The translations under genes and the position numbers were made by a program. DNA of 64,000 nt, taken from contig NZ_CP018914.1 in the NCBI RefSeq assembly GCF_001951015.1, forward strand, positions 952,001-1,016,000, given 5' to 3'. This stretch comes from Rickettsia rickettsii (GTDB lineage Bacteria; Pseudomonadota; Alphaproteobacteria; Rickettsiales; Rickettsiaceae). This document shows positions 9,084-18,990 of the stretch, piece by piece. The notes under the pieces were generated by a model, which saw nothing but the letters and a program-made list of their open reading frames with translations, did no database searches and was not told the origin of the DNA. The number at the start of each line of letters is the position of its first letter. Position 1 is the first letter of the stretch.

Positions 9084-10418
9084 ATGCTAGACAATTTCAT
9101 TGCGCATCAAGCAACCAAAGAGTTTTCAGTTAGTGAGATTTCTAATAAAATCAAAGAGCTATTAGAAAATAATTTTGGCTATATTAAGGTAAAAGGCGAA
9201 ATTTCAGGCTTAAAAATAGCAAGCTCAGGTCATGCTTATTTTAACTTAAAAGAAAATACCGCCATTTTAGCCTGTACTTGCTGGCGTCCTATTCTTGCTA
9301 AAATCAAATTTCCTTTAAATGACGGCATGGAAGTAGTAATTAGCGGTAAACTCTCAAGTTATGCAGGTAATTCACGTTATCAATTATCGGTAGATAATTT
9401 GCAACCCACAGGACTTGGAGCTATGCTGCAAATTCTAAATGAGCGTAAAGCAAGGCTCGAGAAAGCAGGCTTATTTAATAAAATACGTATTCCTATACCC
9501 TTTTTACCTGATAAAATAGGCGTTATCACTTCAATAACCGGTGCTGTTATTAAAGATATTATTCATCGTATTCGCGAACGTTTTCCGACTCGGATAATAA
9601 TATGGCCGGTTAGCGTACAAGGCGAAAATTCTGGCAATGAAATTGCTGAAGCAATTGAAGGATTTAACAATTTAGAAGAGGTAAATAAACCACGTGTTAT
9701 AATCGTTGCTAGAGGTGGCGGTTCTATAGAAGATCTTTGGTCATTTAACGATGAGATATTAGTACGTGCTGCCTATAACTCAAAAATTCCTATTATTTCC
9801 GCAGTAGGTCATGAAGTGGATTATACTTTAATAGATTTAGCAGCCGATAAAAGAGCTCCAACACCGACTGCTGCCGCAGAATTTGCTGTACCGGTACGCT
9901 CTATTTTAAATAATACGCTACAATCTTATGAAAAAATATTATTGAATAATACTAGCCGGTTAATTAAATATCACGAACAAAATATAGTAAATTACAATAA
10001 AATACACAGATATCTCTCTCACTATATAAATAATAGGCAGCAATTACTGGACGAAACCGGTTTTAATTTACTAGATGCTTTACCGTGCTTTATTGAACTA
10101 CAAGAAACAAAGATAAAATCTTTTTCTAAAGAAAGAGTTAACCCTGCTAAAATAATCAATTACAAAACATTAGAATTAACACATCAAACAGCTTATCTAT
10201 CAAAATCGGCAAATAATACTTTGAAAAACTTTGAGTATAAATTAGAATTAAATAGTACGTTACTTGCAAGCCTTGATTATCACAACGTATTAAAACGAGG
10301 TTTTGCTATAGTTAAAGGAGAAACTGGTAATTTTTTATCTTCTAAAATTACTGCTGCGAATGAAAAAATTTTTAATATTAAATTTTCTGACGGTGAAATT
10401 AAAGTAGTGCGTGCTTAA
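9084..10418 (+). CDS. xseA: Exodeoxyribonuclease VII large subunit
   Basis: Large subunit of the single-strand-specific nuclease that trims DNA to acid-insoluble oligonucleotides in repair. The start chosen is the ATG at 9084 ([20 protein letters not shown]); 13 upstream codons belong to repeat DNA. An OB-fold tRNA_anti-type domain occupies about residues 10-105 ([19 protein letters not shown]). The nuclease domain follows, with [31 protein letters not shown] and SAVGHEVD. The length of 444 residues is normal. The small subunit xseB is not in the window. Confidence 0.94.
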   Translation: MLDNFIAHQATKEFSVSEISNKIKELLENNFGYIKVKGEISGLKIASSGHAYFNLKENTAILACTCWRPILAKIKFPLNDGMEVVISGKLSSYAGNSRYQLSVDNLQPTGLGAMLQILNERKARLEKAGLFNKIRIPIPFLPDKIGVITSITGAVIKDIIHRIRERFPTRIIIWPVSVQGENSGNEIAEAIEGFNNLEEVNKPRVIIVARGGGSIEDLWSFNDEILVRAAYNSKIPIISAVGHEVDYTLIDLAADKRAPTPTAAAEFAVPVRSILNNTLQSYEKILLNNTSRLIKYHEQNIVNYNKIHRYLSHYINNRQQLLDETGFNLLDALPCFIELQETKIKSFSKERVNPAKIINYKTLELTHQTAYLSKSANNTLKNFEYKLELNSTLLASLDYHNVLKRGFAIVKGETGNFLSSKITAANEKIFNIKFSDGEIKVVRA

Positions 10419-10733
10419 AGGCTTTGGTTTTATACTTCTCATTTCTAAAAATTTGTATGCTTTAAGCATAGGCACGAACGAACAACAAGCAATTTTAGAA
10501 TGCGAAGGACAGCTGATAAAAAAACTTTGATAAATGCATGGTATGTAAATGAGCCTTATCAATACTTAATTGCTGCTTCAAACGGTCATACTACCGTTTC
10601 CGGTATGGATATAGAATTAATGAACGCTATTGCTGCAAAAATAGGTATCAATATTGAGTACAATCAAGATAGCTAGATATTCAAAGCGGCAATGCCGAAA
10701 TGACAGCAGGAGCTACTGATACTACTGAGAGGA
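10411..10733 (+). pseudogene. Broken amino-acid-type ABC transporter substrate-binding protein
   Basis: Overlaps the end of xseA, beginning at GTG 10411 with a signal-peptide-like stretch ([18 protein letters not shown]). After a frameshift in a poly-A run (near 10529) it reads NAWYVNEPYQYLIAAS and then SGMDIELMNAIAAKIGINIE, the start of an SBP_bac_3 periplasmic binding domain (GMDIELMNAIA is the typical motif). A second frameshift with a TAG follows NQDS, then DIQSGNAEMTAGATDTTE. The C-terminal half is gone. The remains indicate a former polar amino-acid uptake protein. Confidence 0.75.
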
Positions 10734-11082
10734 GTTGCAATTGTTATTATTCACAAAATTGAGCCTCTAAGTTTTTGGGGACCGTTTTTTGCTTTCATTA
10801 CAGCTAATTGCGATACAATATTACGAGATTTTATTATGAAAGAAAATTCAATTAAGAGGACACCAAGAGGAGTGAGTATTGCAATCACTGTATTTATGGG
10901 CTATAGCTTTTAGCATATTATTAGATATGTACAGTAGTAATCCAAATTATCATACAATAAAATATTCAATGAGGATAGTAATTGCCAGAGCATTTATTAC
11001 TAGTCTCTTAGTTTATCATTTTGGTTTTCTTGAGTGGCGATTCCGTAATACAAAATTAGAAGATATAGCAAAACAAACATGA
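10734..11082 (+). pseudogene. Broken small membrane protein of unknown family
   Basis: Reads from about 10737 as VAIVIIHKIEPLSFWGPFFA, then ITANCDTILRDFIMKENS and ITVFMGYSF with a TAG. One frame over it continues as SILLDMYSSNP and RIVIARAFITSLLVYHFGFL, ending TGA at 11080-11082 and overlapping the xthA start by 4 bases. A TTG-started fragment of 67 codons (10879-11082) could still be translated. Three hydrophobic stretches suggest an integral membrane protein. I do not recognise the family. Confidence 0.55.
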
Positions 11083-11861
11083 AAATAGCTACTTGGAATA
11101 TTAATTCCATAAAAACAAGACTTAATTTATTGCGTAATTTTTTATCTAAAGAAAATCCGGATATTTTATTATTGCAAGAAATAAAATGCGAAACCGCAAA
11201 ATTTCCTTTTGATGCATTATCCGATCTACCTTATAATTCTTATGTTCACGGACAAAAATCATATAACGGCGTTGCTATAATTTCAAAATTTCCTGTCGAT
11301 GAAATAATTAAGGATTTTCCGAATAATTACTGTAGTGATCAAGCAAGATTCTTAGAAATAAAATTATCATTACCTATAGGGTTTTGTAATATAATCTCGC
11401 TCTATGCTCCTAACGGTTCATTTGTCGGTAGCGATAAATTTGTAGCAAAACTAGCATTTTATGATAATTTTATCAATTATCTATCAACTAAAAAATCTTT
11501 TGACGAAAAAACTATCATAGGCGGTGATTTCAATATTGCACCGTTCGATATAGACGTATATTCACCTAAGCTACTGGCTGAAACTACGTGTTTTACTGAG
11601 GTTGAACAAAAAAAATTACGCACTATTCTAAATTCCGGATTTGAGGATTTATACAGATTAATGCATCCGAGTAAACAAGAATTTTCATGGTGGGATTATA
11701 GAGCCAGATGTTTTGAACAAAATAAAGGTATGAGGATTGATATGATTCTTGGTTGTAATAATACTATTGACTATTTAGAAAATTGCTATATGGATTATAA
11801 TTTAAGGACTCAAGAAAAACCTTCAGATCATATACCGGTAATTGCGAGTTTTAAGGGATAG
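11079..11861 (+). CDS. xthA: Exodeoxyribonuclease III / AP endonuclease
   Basis: Base-excision repair enzyme that cuts 5' of abasic sites and removes 3' blocks. The 260 residues form a single endonuclease/exonuclease/phosphatase domain. The N-terminus MKIATWNINSIKTRL carries the metal-site Asn, LLQEIK the catalytic Glu, GGDFNIAP the Asp/Asn pair, and the C-terminal SDHIPV the active Asp-His. The ATG overlaps the stop of the preceding broken gene (ATGA), so it was probably co-transcribed with it. All catalytic residues are present. Confidence 0.95.
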   Translation: MKIATWNINSIKTRLNLLRNFLSKENPDILLLQEIKCETAKFPFDALSDLPYNSYVHGQKSYNGVAIISKFPVDEIIKDFPNNYCSDQARFLEIKLSLPIGFCNIISLYAPNGSFVGSDKFVAKLAFYDNFINYLSTKKSFDEKTIIGGDFNIAPFDIDVYSPKLLAETTCFTEVEQKKLRTILNSGFEDLYRLMHPSKQEFSWWDYRARCFEQNKGMRIDMILGCNNTIDYLENCYMDYNLRTQEKPSDHIPVIASFKG

Positions 11862-11883
11862 TCAATGTGGAATGTTGCTATCT

Positions 11884-11932
11884 TAGGGTGCCGTATGTCA
11901 TTCCCGCCTACGCAGGAATGACATAGACCACT
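11884..11932. repeat. Single GTCATTCCCGCCTACGCAGGAATGAC palindrome
   Basis: A short palindromic unit of the CATTCCYGC type between xthA and the SemiSWEET gene. Confidence 0.8.
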
Positions 11933-11948
11933 TTTTAAAAATAAATAT

Positions 11949-12215
11949 ATGTCTCCAAAATTCATGACATTTTACGAAAAATATATGACGATTGTCGGTA
12001 CAATAGGCAATTTTATGTTCTATGTACAGGCTCATAAGATTTTCACCTGCCAATCTTCGGCTTCTGTGTCTATGCCCGCCTTTACTATAAGTGCTATTGC
12101 TCTTTGTAGTTGGCTTATATACGGCATATTAATAAAAAATACACCTATTATAATAGCAAATATAGTAGGTTTTATCGGGGCATTATTAGTTCTCTTAACC
12201 ATAATAATATATTAA
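11949..12215 (+). CDS. SemiSWEET-type PQ-loop transporter
   Basis: An 88-residue protein with three hydrophobic helices (about residues 14-32, 44-60 and 66-87), the size and topology of SemiSWEET/MtN3 half-transporters, which dimerise to move sugars or similar small solutes across the inner membrane. The first helix region GTIGNFMFYVQAHKIF followed by S.SVSMPAFTISAIAL.SWLIYG matches the family (PQ-like position, conserved W and YG). Substrate unknown. It lies 3 bases upstream of der and is likely co-transcribed with it. Confidence 0.82.
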   Translation: MSPKFMTFYEKYMTIVGTIGNFMFYVQAHKIFTCQSSASVSMPAFTISAIALCSWLIYGILIKNTPIIIANIVGFIGALLVLLTIIIY

Positions 12216-12218
12216 ATA

Positions 12219-13562
12219 ATGACTAAGCAAATCATTACTTTAGTTGGCCGTCCGAATGTAGGCAAATCAACGCTTTTCAATAGATTAAGCATACGTAAAA
12301 AAGCTATCGTTCACGATTTGCCAGGCGTCACTAGAGATAGAAAATATACAGACGGCAAAATCGGCTCTTTTGAATTTTTGTTAATTGATACCCCAGGACT
12401 TGACGAGCATCCTAATAGTATGGGAGAGAGGTTAATTGAGCAGACTACTAAAGCAATTTTAGAGGCAGATTTAATTTGCTTTATGGTTGACGCTAGAAGC
12501 GGAATATTACCTGATGATAAGCTACTTAGTAGTTTTGTTAGAAAATATAATAAGCCTGCTATATTGGTAGTTAATAAATGCGAGAAAGCTTTTGATTTTG
12601 ATAAAGAGTACTATAAATTAGGGTTTGATAGTATGATAGCTATCTCTGCCGAACATGGCACAGGCTTAATTGATTTATATGACGAAATTATTGCCAAGTT
12701 ACCTGAAGAAGAATCAATCGAGACAAATATAGCCGATCCAATTAAAGGAGATTGTTTGCAGATAGTAGTTAGTGGCAGACCTAACGCAGGAAAATCTACT
12801 TTTATAAACGCTCTCATTAATGATGAAAGATTATTAACCGGTCCTGAAGCCGGCATTACTCGTGAATCAATTGAAATTGATTGGCAATATAAAAATAATC
12901 ATATTAAATTGATTGATACGGCAGGACTCCGCAAGAAATCTACTATTACAGAGTCTTTAGAAAAATTATCGGCATCGGATACTATTAACAGTATTAAATT
13001 GGCTAATACCGTAATCTTAATGATTGATGCTTTAGCTCCTTTAAAACAGCAAGATTTAAATATTGCAAGCCATGTGGTCAATGAAGGAAGAAGTATAGTT
13101 ATAGTAGTGAATAAATGGGATTTAGTTAAAGAATCCGAAAAAGAAGCATTTCAGGAAGAATTTTATTATCAAATCAATACTCATCTGCCTCAAGTTAAAG
13201 GTATCCCCGTTCTATTCATTTCAGCAATAAATAAACAAAATATTGAACAAGTGCTAGATGCGTGTCTTAAAATTTATAAAATTTGGAATAAGAAAATAAC
13301 TACTAGCAAATTAAATGAATGGCTTAATTTTACTACGGAAGCACATCTGCTGCCTTTACAAAAAGGAGGCAGAAGAGTGCGTGTAAAATATATGACTCAA
13401 ACAAAAACCCGCCCCCCTACTTTCAAGCTATTCTCCAATAATCCGGAAAAAATTACCGATAGCTATACTAGGTATTTAGTAAACAATATGCGTGAGGCTT
13501 TTGACATGCCGGGCGTTCCTATTAGATTCACTTACGTAAAAACTAAAAACCCGTATGTGTAG
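12219..13562 (+). CDS. der: Ribosome-assembly GTPase Der (EngA)
   Basis: Double-GTPase needed for 50S subunit maturation. The first G domain (about residues 1-165) shows GRPNVGKST, DLPGVTRD, DTPGLDEH and NKCE. The second (about 175-345) shows GRPNAGKST, AGITRE, DTAGLRKK and NKWD. A C-terminal KH-like domain (about 355-447) follows, ending with the characteristic PFDMPGVPIRF-like segment (here FDMPGVPIRFTY). Length 447 is normal. Confidence 0.97.
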   Translation: MTKQIITLVGRPNVGKSTLFNRLSIRKKAIVHDLPGVTRDRKYTDGKIGSFEFLLIDTPGLDEHPNSMGERLIEQTTKAILEADLICFMVDARSGILPDDKLLSSFVRKYNKPAILVVNKCEKAFDFDKEYYKLGFDSMIAISAEHGTGLIDLYDEIIAKLPEEESIETNIADPIKGDCLQIVVSGRPNAGKSTFINALINDERLLTGPEAGITRESIEIDWQYKNNHIKLIDTAGLRKKSTITESLEKLSASDTINSIKLANTVILMIDALAPLKQQDLNIASHVVNEGRSIVIVVNKWDLVKESEKEAFQEEFYYQINTHLPQVKGIPVLFISAINKQNIEQVLDACLKIYKIWNKKITTSKLNEWLNFTTEAHLLPLQKGGRRVRVKYMTQTKTRPPTFKLFSNNPEKITDSYTRYLVNNMREAFDMPGVPIRFTYVKTKNPYV

Positions 13563-13656
13563 TTTAAAATTAATTAATAACAGTTTAGTTATTAGCACCG
13601 AAAAAGCTGAATTAGATATATTACTAGATAATATTCATCATGAATTTATTAAGTAA
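13555..13656 (+). pseudogene. 33-codon orphan frame overlapping der
   Basis: The ATG overlaps the der stop by several bases and the frame runs CSLKLINNSLVISTEKAELD and stops at TAA 13654-13656. The overlap suggests the first codons of a former downstream gene cut by rearrangement. No family recognised; it may be chance. Confidence 0.3.
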
Positions 13657-13959
13657 TAATGCTCCAGAAGCACTACCTAATATTAAAAATTTTTTGTTTG
13701 AATAGTCAGCAAGAACTCTTAAATAAGGAAAAATTTCAGGTTGTCTTTGAATTTCATCAATTACTATTAAACCGTTTAAAGGCTCAAGAGTTGTTTTAAG
13801 ATTCTTAAATTGATCTAAGTGAGATGGATCCTCAAGGTCAAAAAAGTAGCTCTTTTCATCTTCTTTAAGCTGTTTAATATAAGCGTGAGCTAAAGTAGTT
13901 TTACCACATTGCCTTGGACCGAGCATGACACAAATAGGGAATATCTCAAGGGCACCTGT
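13624..13959 (-). pseudogene. N-terminal fragment of an AAA_14/DUF4143-type ATPase
   Basis: Reads ALEIFPICVMLGPRQCGKTT (Walker A), then LIVIDEIQRQPEIFPYLR (Walker B) and FLILGSASG (sensor region), and stops at residue 100 of the open part. In-frame upstream codons back to about 13959 extend the domain start but contain no ATG and follow a TAG. The C-terminal DUF4143 part is missing. Full-length relatives have about 380 residues. Compare the other broken copy at 35725-36929. Confidence 0.75.
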
Positions 13960-14062
13960 GATATGTGTTAACTAATAATTTCTGTCTATCATCCTTGTAA
14001 TTTCATAATGACACTTTGAATTTACAATATAATTTTAATCAAATAATAGCAAGATGTTTCTA

Positions 14063-14224
14063 GGTCCTGTGCACTTTTGATTAATGATTATAATTATTAG
14101 ATCTTTTTAAGCGAAAATTAATAAGATTTTTGAAGGAATAGTTATGCATATTTCAAAAAAATTTGATCATTTCCAACTAAAAAGAGCCATAATTATGATT
14201 ATTCTATTAAAAGTGCACAGGACT
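14063..14224. mobile_element. Inverted-repeat element (MITE-like), copy 1
   Basis: Ends GGTCCTGTGCACTTTT and AAAAGTGCACAGGACT are inverted repeats, and the element is flanked by TA on both sides (14061-14062 and 14225-14226). The roughly 160-base interior carries GCGAAAATTAATAAGATTTT and TTTTTGAAGGAATAGTTA, shared with elements at 50213 and 54113. No coding capacity. The right end abuts a pseudogene. Confidence 0.65.
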
Positions 14225-15923
14225 TAGGCTCCTCTACCGGATTTTCCTATCTCTCTTTGTCTTTCTTCTAATACCTTACTTGTATGCGGTCCTACCGCTT
14301 CCTTATCTTTACTAAATTTACTTTTTCCTAAATGAACTATAGTTTCTGCTACTACTCCTAGCACTTTTGGATCTGATAATAATTTTAACGCCAGCAATAA
14401 TAATTTTACCGTATTCATGTTTGCTAAATTTATCGGCAATTTGAATTAATTCAGGTGCATGTTTACTTACCGGCTATCTTTACTAATTTTTCACCGTCTA
14501 ATTTTAATTTTTGACCCTTAGGTGTTTTATTTCAAAACTCATCTACAACCGGTCCTAAACTACTTGCATGTTTTGTTAATAGTTCAGGAAGGTCTTTTTC
14601 AATTATTTTTCTTATTTCCGGATTATGGTTTTTAACTTGTATCAAAGGACTCATCAATTCCTTTACCTCTTTTACCTTTTCTTCTTTTTATTTCTCTTCC
14701 TTTGGAAGTGGCTTAATTAACTGAAATTTTTGTATTATATCAGCAACTTTATCGCTATCGGGAAGAGCAAGACTTGCAAGTTTAGTAATTGACGGCAGAG
14801 CATCTTTTAAAAAAGACGTAGATGCATCTAATGCCTTATGTATAAACTCCGGATCTTTCCCTTGTGATTCTATTCTTTCCGTTACTTTAGGATATTTTAA
14901 AATATCTAATATATCCTGTTTATTACTATCTAAATATCGCGGTAATTTTTTTCTAAAACAGGAGATAAATTATCAATAATTTTTTTGGCATTTTCAACTA
15001 ATATTTGAGGTTTTTTGCCTTTTAATAACTCTTTTTTAGTTTCAGTATCTCACCCTTCCATATTTAGGTTAATTTTAGTCCAACGCTGATTTGCTTTAAG
15101 CTGACTATAAGCTTTTATAGCTGAAGGAGTACTTTCAATTAATTTTTTGCTAGAATTTACAAGTAGTGCTACTGTATTTGCAATTAATTCAGGTTTAGCG
15201 ATTTTTTGTGCTTTAAATGTCATGTATATTTTTAATATAGCACCTTGAGATGACGCGTTTTTTTGTTTAATATTCTTATATATTTCTTGTACTTTTGGGT
15301 TTAAATCGCTTTCTAGTGCTTTAGATATTCAATCTACTCCTAGTGTAGATAATTCTCTGATAAATTTAGGACTTATTTTGTCTAATACATTTATTTTTTC
15401 TGTTTCGGAAGTTTGAAAGTGTTTTGTTATTTTGCTAAGCCTCTTATTTAAAATAGGCGTGAGAAGATATGAGATAACTTTAGACTGTAAAAGAGTTTCT
15501 TTTGAACTATTAGATATAGTTTCGGAATGTAAAACAGAAGCACATTTTTTTTATAAGCGATGCTGCATCTGCTATCATCTTGCAACCAGCGTCAATAGAA
15601 CCTACACTAGTGTTAGCACTTCTCGCTTTTCTGAGGTTATTAAGCTCCAATGCAAGATCAGGTAAAACTTGAGAAGCCTCACAGGTAAACTGCAATGCAC
15701 TAGGAACATTCCCGACTGCTTGGATAACACTTTGTATTATACCTAAATTATCCTTATTAAGATCTAGATATCGTTTATTTAACTCATCATATTTTTTGTT
15801 ACCTGTGTCAGCTCCAAGAGCTAAATATCCAACTTGAACCCACGAAAGATTTTTATATTCTTTATCAAACTGTTGCCTTATATTATCAATGGATTCCTGC
15901 TCTTGCTCTTGGCTTTTAGACAT
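14224..15923 (-). pseudogene. Large decayed gene for a helix-rich protein of unknown function
   Basis: From ATG 15923 (MSKSQEQEQESIDNIRQQFD) the frame runs to a run of A residues near 15552, where a frameshift occurs. It continues in pieces to 14224, about 560 codons in all. The text is rich in Lys, Leu and Ile with phrases such as KPELIANTVALLVNSSKKLI, KYPKVTERIESQGKDPEFI, SITKLASLALPDSDKV and KHAPELIQIADKF, suggesting repeated amphipathic helices. In-frame TGA codons occur at 15329-15331, 15050-15052 and 14532-14534, and a TAA in KEEK.KEEK. I do not recognise the family. Confidence 0.65.
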
Positions 15924-16009
15924 TTCAATACCTTTATATAATTTAAAGATTTATAAAATTTAATTTTTGTTAATTTTAAAAGTCATGGTTATCTTGCAAT
16001 GGTTTTTTA

Positions 16010-16590
16010 CTATAATTTTTCATTTACCGGTAAATCCATACTAACCTCTCCACAGAATAAAACAATATTCTCCATTACCTGAGGATCTATATCCGGGTTG
16101 TTATACTCTTTATTTTTCTGAATCCAGTTGTAATAGTAAGGATCAGGCCATAATTCCATGATTTTCGGTAAAGATTTTTGCTGTATAGTACCGACATTAT
16201 ACTCGCGTTTTAAAACTTCAGCCGGCATTCACCCTACATCACCGATAAAATATATTTCTGAGAAATGCAAAATCGATTTAATATTATTATCGGGATCTAT
16301 ATGGATTTATAATATTCACGTTATACATCATTAAGCAATTTCGCTACTATAAATGATTTATCGAGATGTCTTTCTATACTTACTAAAGCTATATTTTCTA
16401 AGTTTTCGGGGTATTAAACAATTTTATCTAAAGCCGTTAATTTTTCAAACTCTTCCTCTCCTATTTTTTCTTTTAGATCTCTTTTATATTTTTGTTCTTT
16501 ATCTGAAGGAAATACTAATTTATCATTTTTACAATCAACCACAAAAGGAGTAGTAATAGGATATTTAATAAATAAATCTTTTAGTTTCAT
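16010..16590 (-). pseudogene. Decayed gene of unknown function
   Basis: Begins at an ATG at 16590 (MKLKDLFIKYPITTPFVVDC) behind ubiB. It reads EEEFEKLTALDKIV then stops; another frame continues ENLENIALVSIERHLDKSFI and, after further shifts, NIKSILHFSEIYFIGDVG, a TGA at 16229-16231 and MPAEVLKREYNVGTIQQK. It ends CGEVSMDLPVNEKL at 16010. The conserved order across frames shows one former gene of about 190 codons. No family recognised. Confidence 0.55.
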
Positions 16591-16631
16591 AATAAAAAAT
16601 TTCTTAATATATAAGGCTAATTTTTTATATG

Positions 16632-18068
16632 TCAAATAATATCCTCTAGACTATCTAGGTCATGCTTTACCAATCGTAACAACTTCGCTTCAGGGCTTAG
16701 ATTTTTCACGGCCCATTTTTTAATCCAAGGTTCGGCGAGCTGCCACATATTAACATTACCGTCTAACTGTCTGCCTATCCCTTCCACCATTATTAAAGTC
16801 TTTTGCAATAGCAACAACTCCGGTTGTACTTCCATGCCGAAATCTTCCGTGATTTTAAATAAATGTGCAAGCAGCTTACCTATGGAAATATTTTTTATGG
16901 GCGTCCCTACTATAGGCTCGGTAACTGCTCTACAACTTTGAGCGAATAAAGCTAAATCGGTATTTGATGGGATATAGCCGGCTCTTAAATGTACTTTAGC
17001 AACTAATTTATAATCACGCCTTAAAAAGCCAAATAGACTTTCGGCAACGGCTAAACGATCTTTTTCTTTAAGTCTGCCCATAATACCGAAATCAAGTAAA
17101 ATTATTTTACCTTGCTTATTCACTAAAATATTCCCTGCATGTAAATCAGCATGAAAAAATCCGTCTCTATAGGCTTGATTGAAAAACATTACGGCAAAAT
17201 CCTGAGATATTTTTGAAGGCTCTAACCCCATTTCCTTTAGTAGCAAAGTATCATATATAGAAGTGCCGTCTAACCACTCGGTGGTTAGTATATTTTCTGA
17301 TGTTAAATCCCAATATATTTTAGGGATTATCACGTTAATATCATTTCGCATATTATCCGTAAGCTCAGAAGCTGCTGCCGCCTCTAAACGTAAATCAAGC
17401 TCAAATTTCATAGTTTCATGAAATTTATCGACTACTTTAATCGGTTTGAGCCTTTTTGCTTTAGAAAATTTTGAGATAATTTTTGCAAGAAAATATAGCA
17501 GCTTAATATCTCTGTTATATTTTTTATGAATACCCGGACGCAAAATTTTTACCGCAACATATTCACCGGTTATAAGTTGTGCTTTATGTACCTGCGAAAT
17601 GGATGCGGCAGCGATGGGGGTATCGTCGAGGTGTAAGAAAGGGAGAGCGTCATGGCTCACAGTCATAGACTGCGTGGCAATCTTTTGTTTGCTTGCTGAG
17701 ATTGCTTCGTCGACATACATGTCTCCTCGCAATGACGTTATCAACCTTCTCGCCACCCCACCATCAAACGGAGGTAGCTTATCTTGCAGTAACCTTAAAT
17801 AACCTGCTATCTCTGCTCCTACTAAATCGGCTCTTGTCGAAAGAGTTTGTCCAAATTTTATATAAATAGGTCCAAGATCACTTAAACAATCTATTAAGCG
17901 TTTGCCGTAATCTTCCCGTGATTTTTTTATTAACGAGACCGGAGCAAAAAATAAGGCTAATATATAACCGATAAACCTGCAATATTTAGGGCTTCTTGAA
18001 TCAATTAAGATTTGCTTTTTACTGATGATACGAAAAATACGTATTAAATTAAAAAAATTACTTATCAT
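16632..18068 (-). CDS. ubiB: UbiB-family kinase-like protein for ubiquinone biosynthesis
   Basis: Atypical ABC1/ADCK protein kinase-like ATPase that supports ubiquinone synthesis at the inner membrane. The family KxGQ motif is in IYIKFGQTLSTRADLVGAE, the nucleotide-binding Lys in VAVKILRPG, then TEWLDG, FHADLHAGNILV (catalytic loop) and LLDFGIMGRL (metal DFG). There is a C-terminal hydrophobic part. An insert of about 30 residues (about 109-140; includes SLRGDMYVDEAISASKQK) comes from an in-frame repeat at 17648-17738, between the KxGQ helices and the AAASISQVHKA segment. Length 478. ubiE lies upstream on the same strand, separated by repeat DNA. Confidence 0.92.
   Translation of the reverse strand: MISNFFNLIRIFRIISKKQILIDSRSPKYCRFIGYILALFFAPVSLIKKSREDYGKRLIDCLSDLGPIYIKFGQTLSTRADLVGAEIAGYLRLLQDKLPPFDGGVARRLITSLRGDMYVDEAISASKQKIATQSMTVSHDALPFLHLDDTPIAAASISQVHKAQLITGEYVAVKILRPGIHKKYNRDIKLLYFLAKIISKFSKAKRLKPIKVVDKFHETMKFELDLRLEAAAASELTDNMRNDINVIIPKIYWDLTSENILTTEWLDGTSIYDTLLLKEMGLEPSKISQDFAVMFFNQAYRDGFFHADLHAGNILVNKQGKIILLDFGIMGRLKEKDRLAVAESLFGFLRRDYKLVAKVHLRAGYIPSNTDLALFAQSCRAVTEPIVGTPIKNISIGKLLAHLFKITEDFGMEVQPELLLLQKTLIMVEGIGRQLDGNVNMWQLAEPWIKKWAVKNLSPEAKLLRLVKHDLDSLEDII
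17648..17738. repeat. In-frame CATTGCGAGGAG-type repeat inside ubiB
   Basis: On the minus strand this reads CGTCATTGCGAGGAGACATG, then GACGAAGCAATCTCAG, then AGATTGCCACGCAG, and closes towards a degraded CATGACG. It keeps the ubiB frame open and adds about 30 residues. Confidence 0.85.
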
Positions 18069-18100
18069 CTATTATATACTCCGAAGTAAAATAAAGAATA

Positions 18101-18228
18101 GTATACGAAGATCAACTTCAAAAAGAGCAAGGAGTTCACAAGTCGAGGAGCGGCGCGTATACTTAATACGTAAGTACCGCAGATCTTGTAGAACGACGTA
18201 GCCAATTTTTGAAGTTCATCGAGTATAC
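18101..18228. repeat. Palindromic repeat with GTATAC ends, type D
   Basis: A 128-base element with ends GTATACGAAGATCAACTTC and GAAGTTCATCGAGTATAC as inverted repeats and core AAAAAGAGCAAGGAGT..ACAAGTCGAGGAGC. It overlaps the last codons and stop of ubiE (18216-18228). It is the best template for recognising the nested copy in manC. Confidence 0.88.
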
Positions 18229-18962
18229 GCACTGTGGATAGCAACTATTCCGCCACTTAGATTTTTATAACCGACCTCCTCAAAACCGGCGTCTTTAATC
18301 ATTATTCTAAACTCGTCTTGTGAGGGGAATAAATCTATACTTTCAACCAAATATTCATATGCCTCTTTATTACCCGCTATCATTTGACCAATACTCGGTA
18401 TAATATTAAATGAGTAGAATTTATAGAAATCTTTTATGTATCCTTCCTTTACTTTTGAAAACTCAAGACATATAAACTTACCCATTGGCTTTAAAACCCT
18501 ACATGCTTCCTTTAAAGCCTTATTTATATCAGGTACGTTTCTAATACCGAATGCTATAGTATAATAATCAAAACTATCATCCGGAAACGGTAGTTCTTCA
18601 GCACTTGCTACAGTAAATTTAAGATTTTGAAATAAATTCAGATCTATTGCTTTTTTCTTAGCTTGCTTTAACATTTCTTCATTAATATCACTTAAAGTTA
18701 AAGAGATATTATTAACTCTATCCCTTGCTTTTTTAGCAAGTTTTAAAGCAATATCACCGCTACCGCTAGCAACATCTAATATATGAGAGTTAAGATTTGG
18801 AATTTGCCTAATAAATTCATCTTTCCATAAGCGATGTAATCCCAAACTCATTAAGTCATTCATTAAATCATACTTATCAGCGACATTAGAAAAAACGTTA
18901 TTTACTAAACCTTGTTTTTTAGTGTAGTCTACTTTTTTAAAGCCAAAATTTGTTTGGTTCAT
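18216..18962 (-). CDS. ubiE: Ubiquinone/menaquinone biosynthesis C-methyltransferase
   Basis: SAM-dependent C-methyltransferase of the ubiquinone pathway. The N-terminal [19 protein letters not shown], the [18 protein letters not shown] motif, SAM motif [14 protein letters not shown] and [14 protein letters not shown] are diagnostic. Length 248 is normal. The last residues HSAYTR replace the usual end and are encoded by the neighbouring type D repeat, which also supplies the TGA stop. It is divergent from mutM, with a 28-base gap that must hold both start regions. Confidence 0.95.
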   Translation of the reverse strand: MNQTNFGFKKVDYTKKQGLVNNVFSNVADKYDLMNDLMSLGLHRLWKDEFIRQIPNLNSHILDVASGSGDIALKLAKKARDRVNNISLTLSDINEEMLKQAKKKAIDLNLFQNLKFTVASAEELPFPDDSFDYYTIAFGIRNVPDINKALKEACRVLKPMGKFICLEFSKVKEGYIKDFYKFYSFNIIPSIGQMIAGNKEAYEYLVESIDLFPSQDEFRIMIKDAGFEEVGYKNLSGGIVAIHSAYTR

Positions 18963-18990
18963 AGTTTTTTATTATAAATATTAGTATCAC

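Noticed and set aside
12611-13081. Minus-strand open frames inside der
   Set aside because: Antisense shadows of a well-supported GTPase gene.
15432-15665. Plus-strand 77-codon frame
   Set aside because: Antisense to the pseudogene at 14224-15923; no domain or start signal.
16353-16553. Plus-strand hydrophobic 66-codon frame
   Set aside because: Antisense of a decayed minus-strand gene; hydrophobicity follows from the AT-rich complement.
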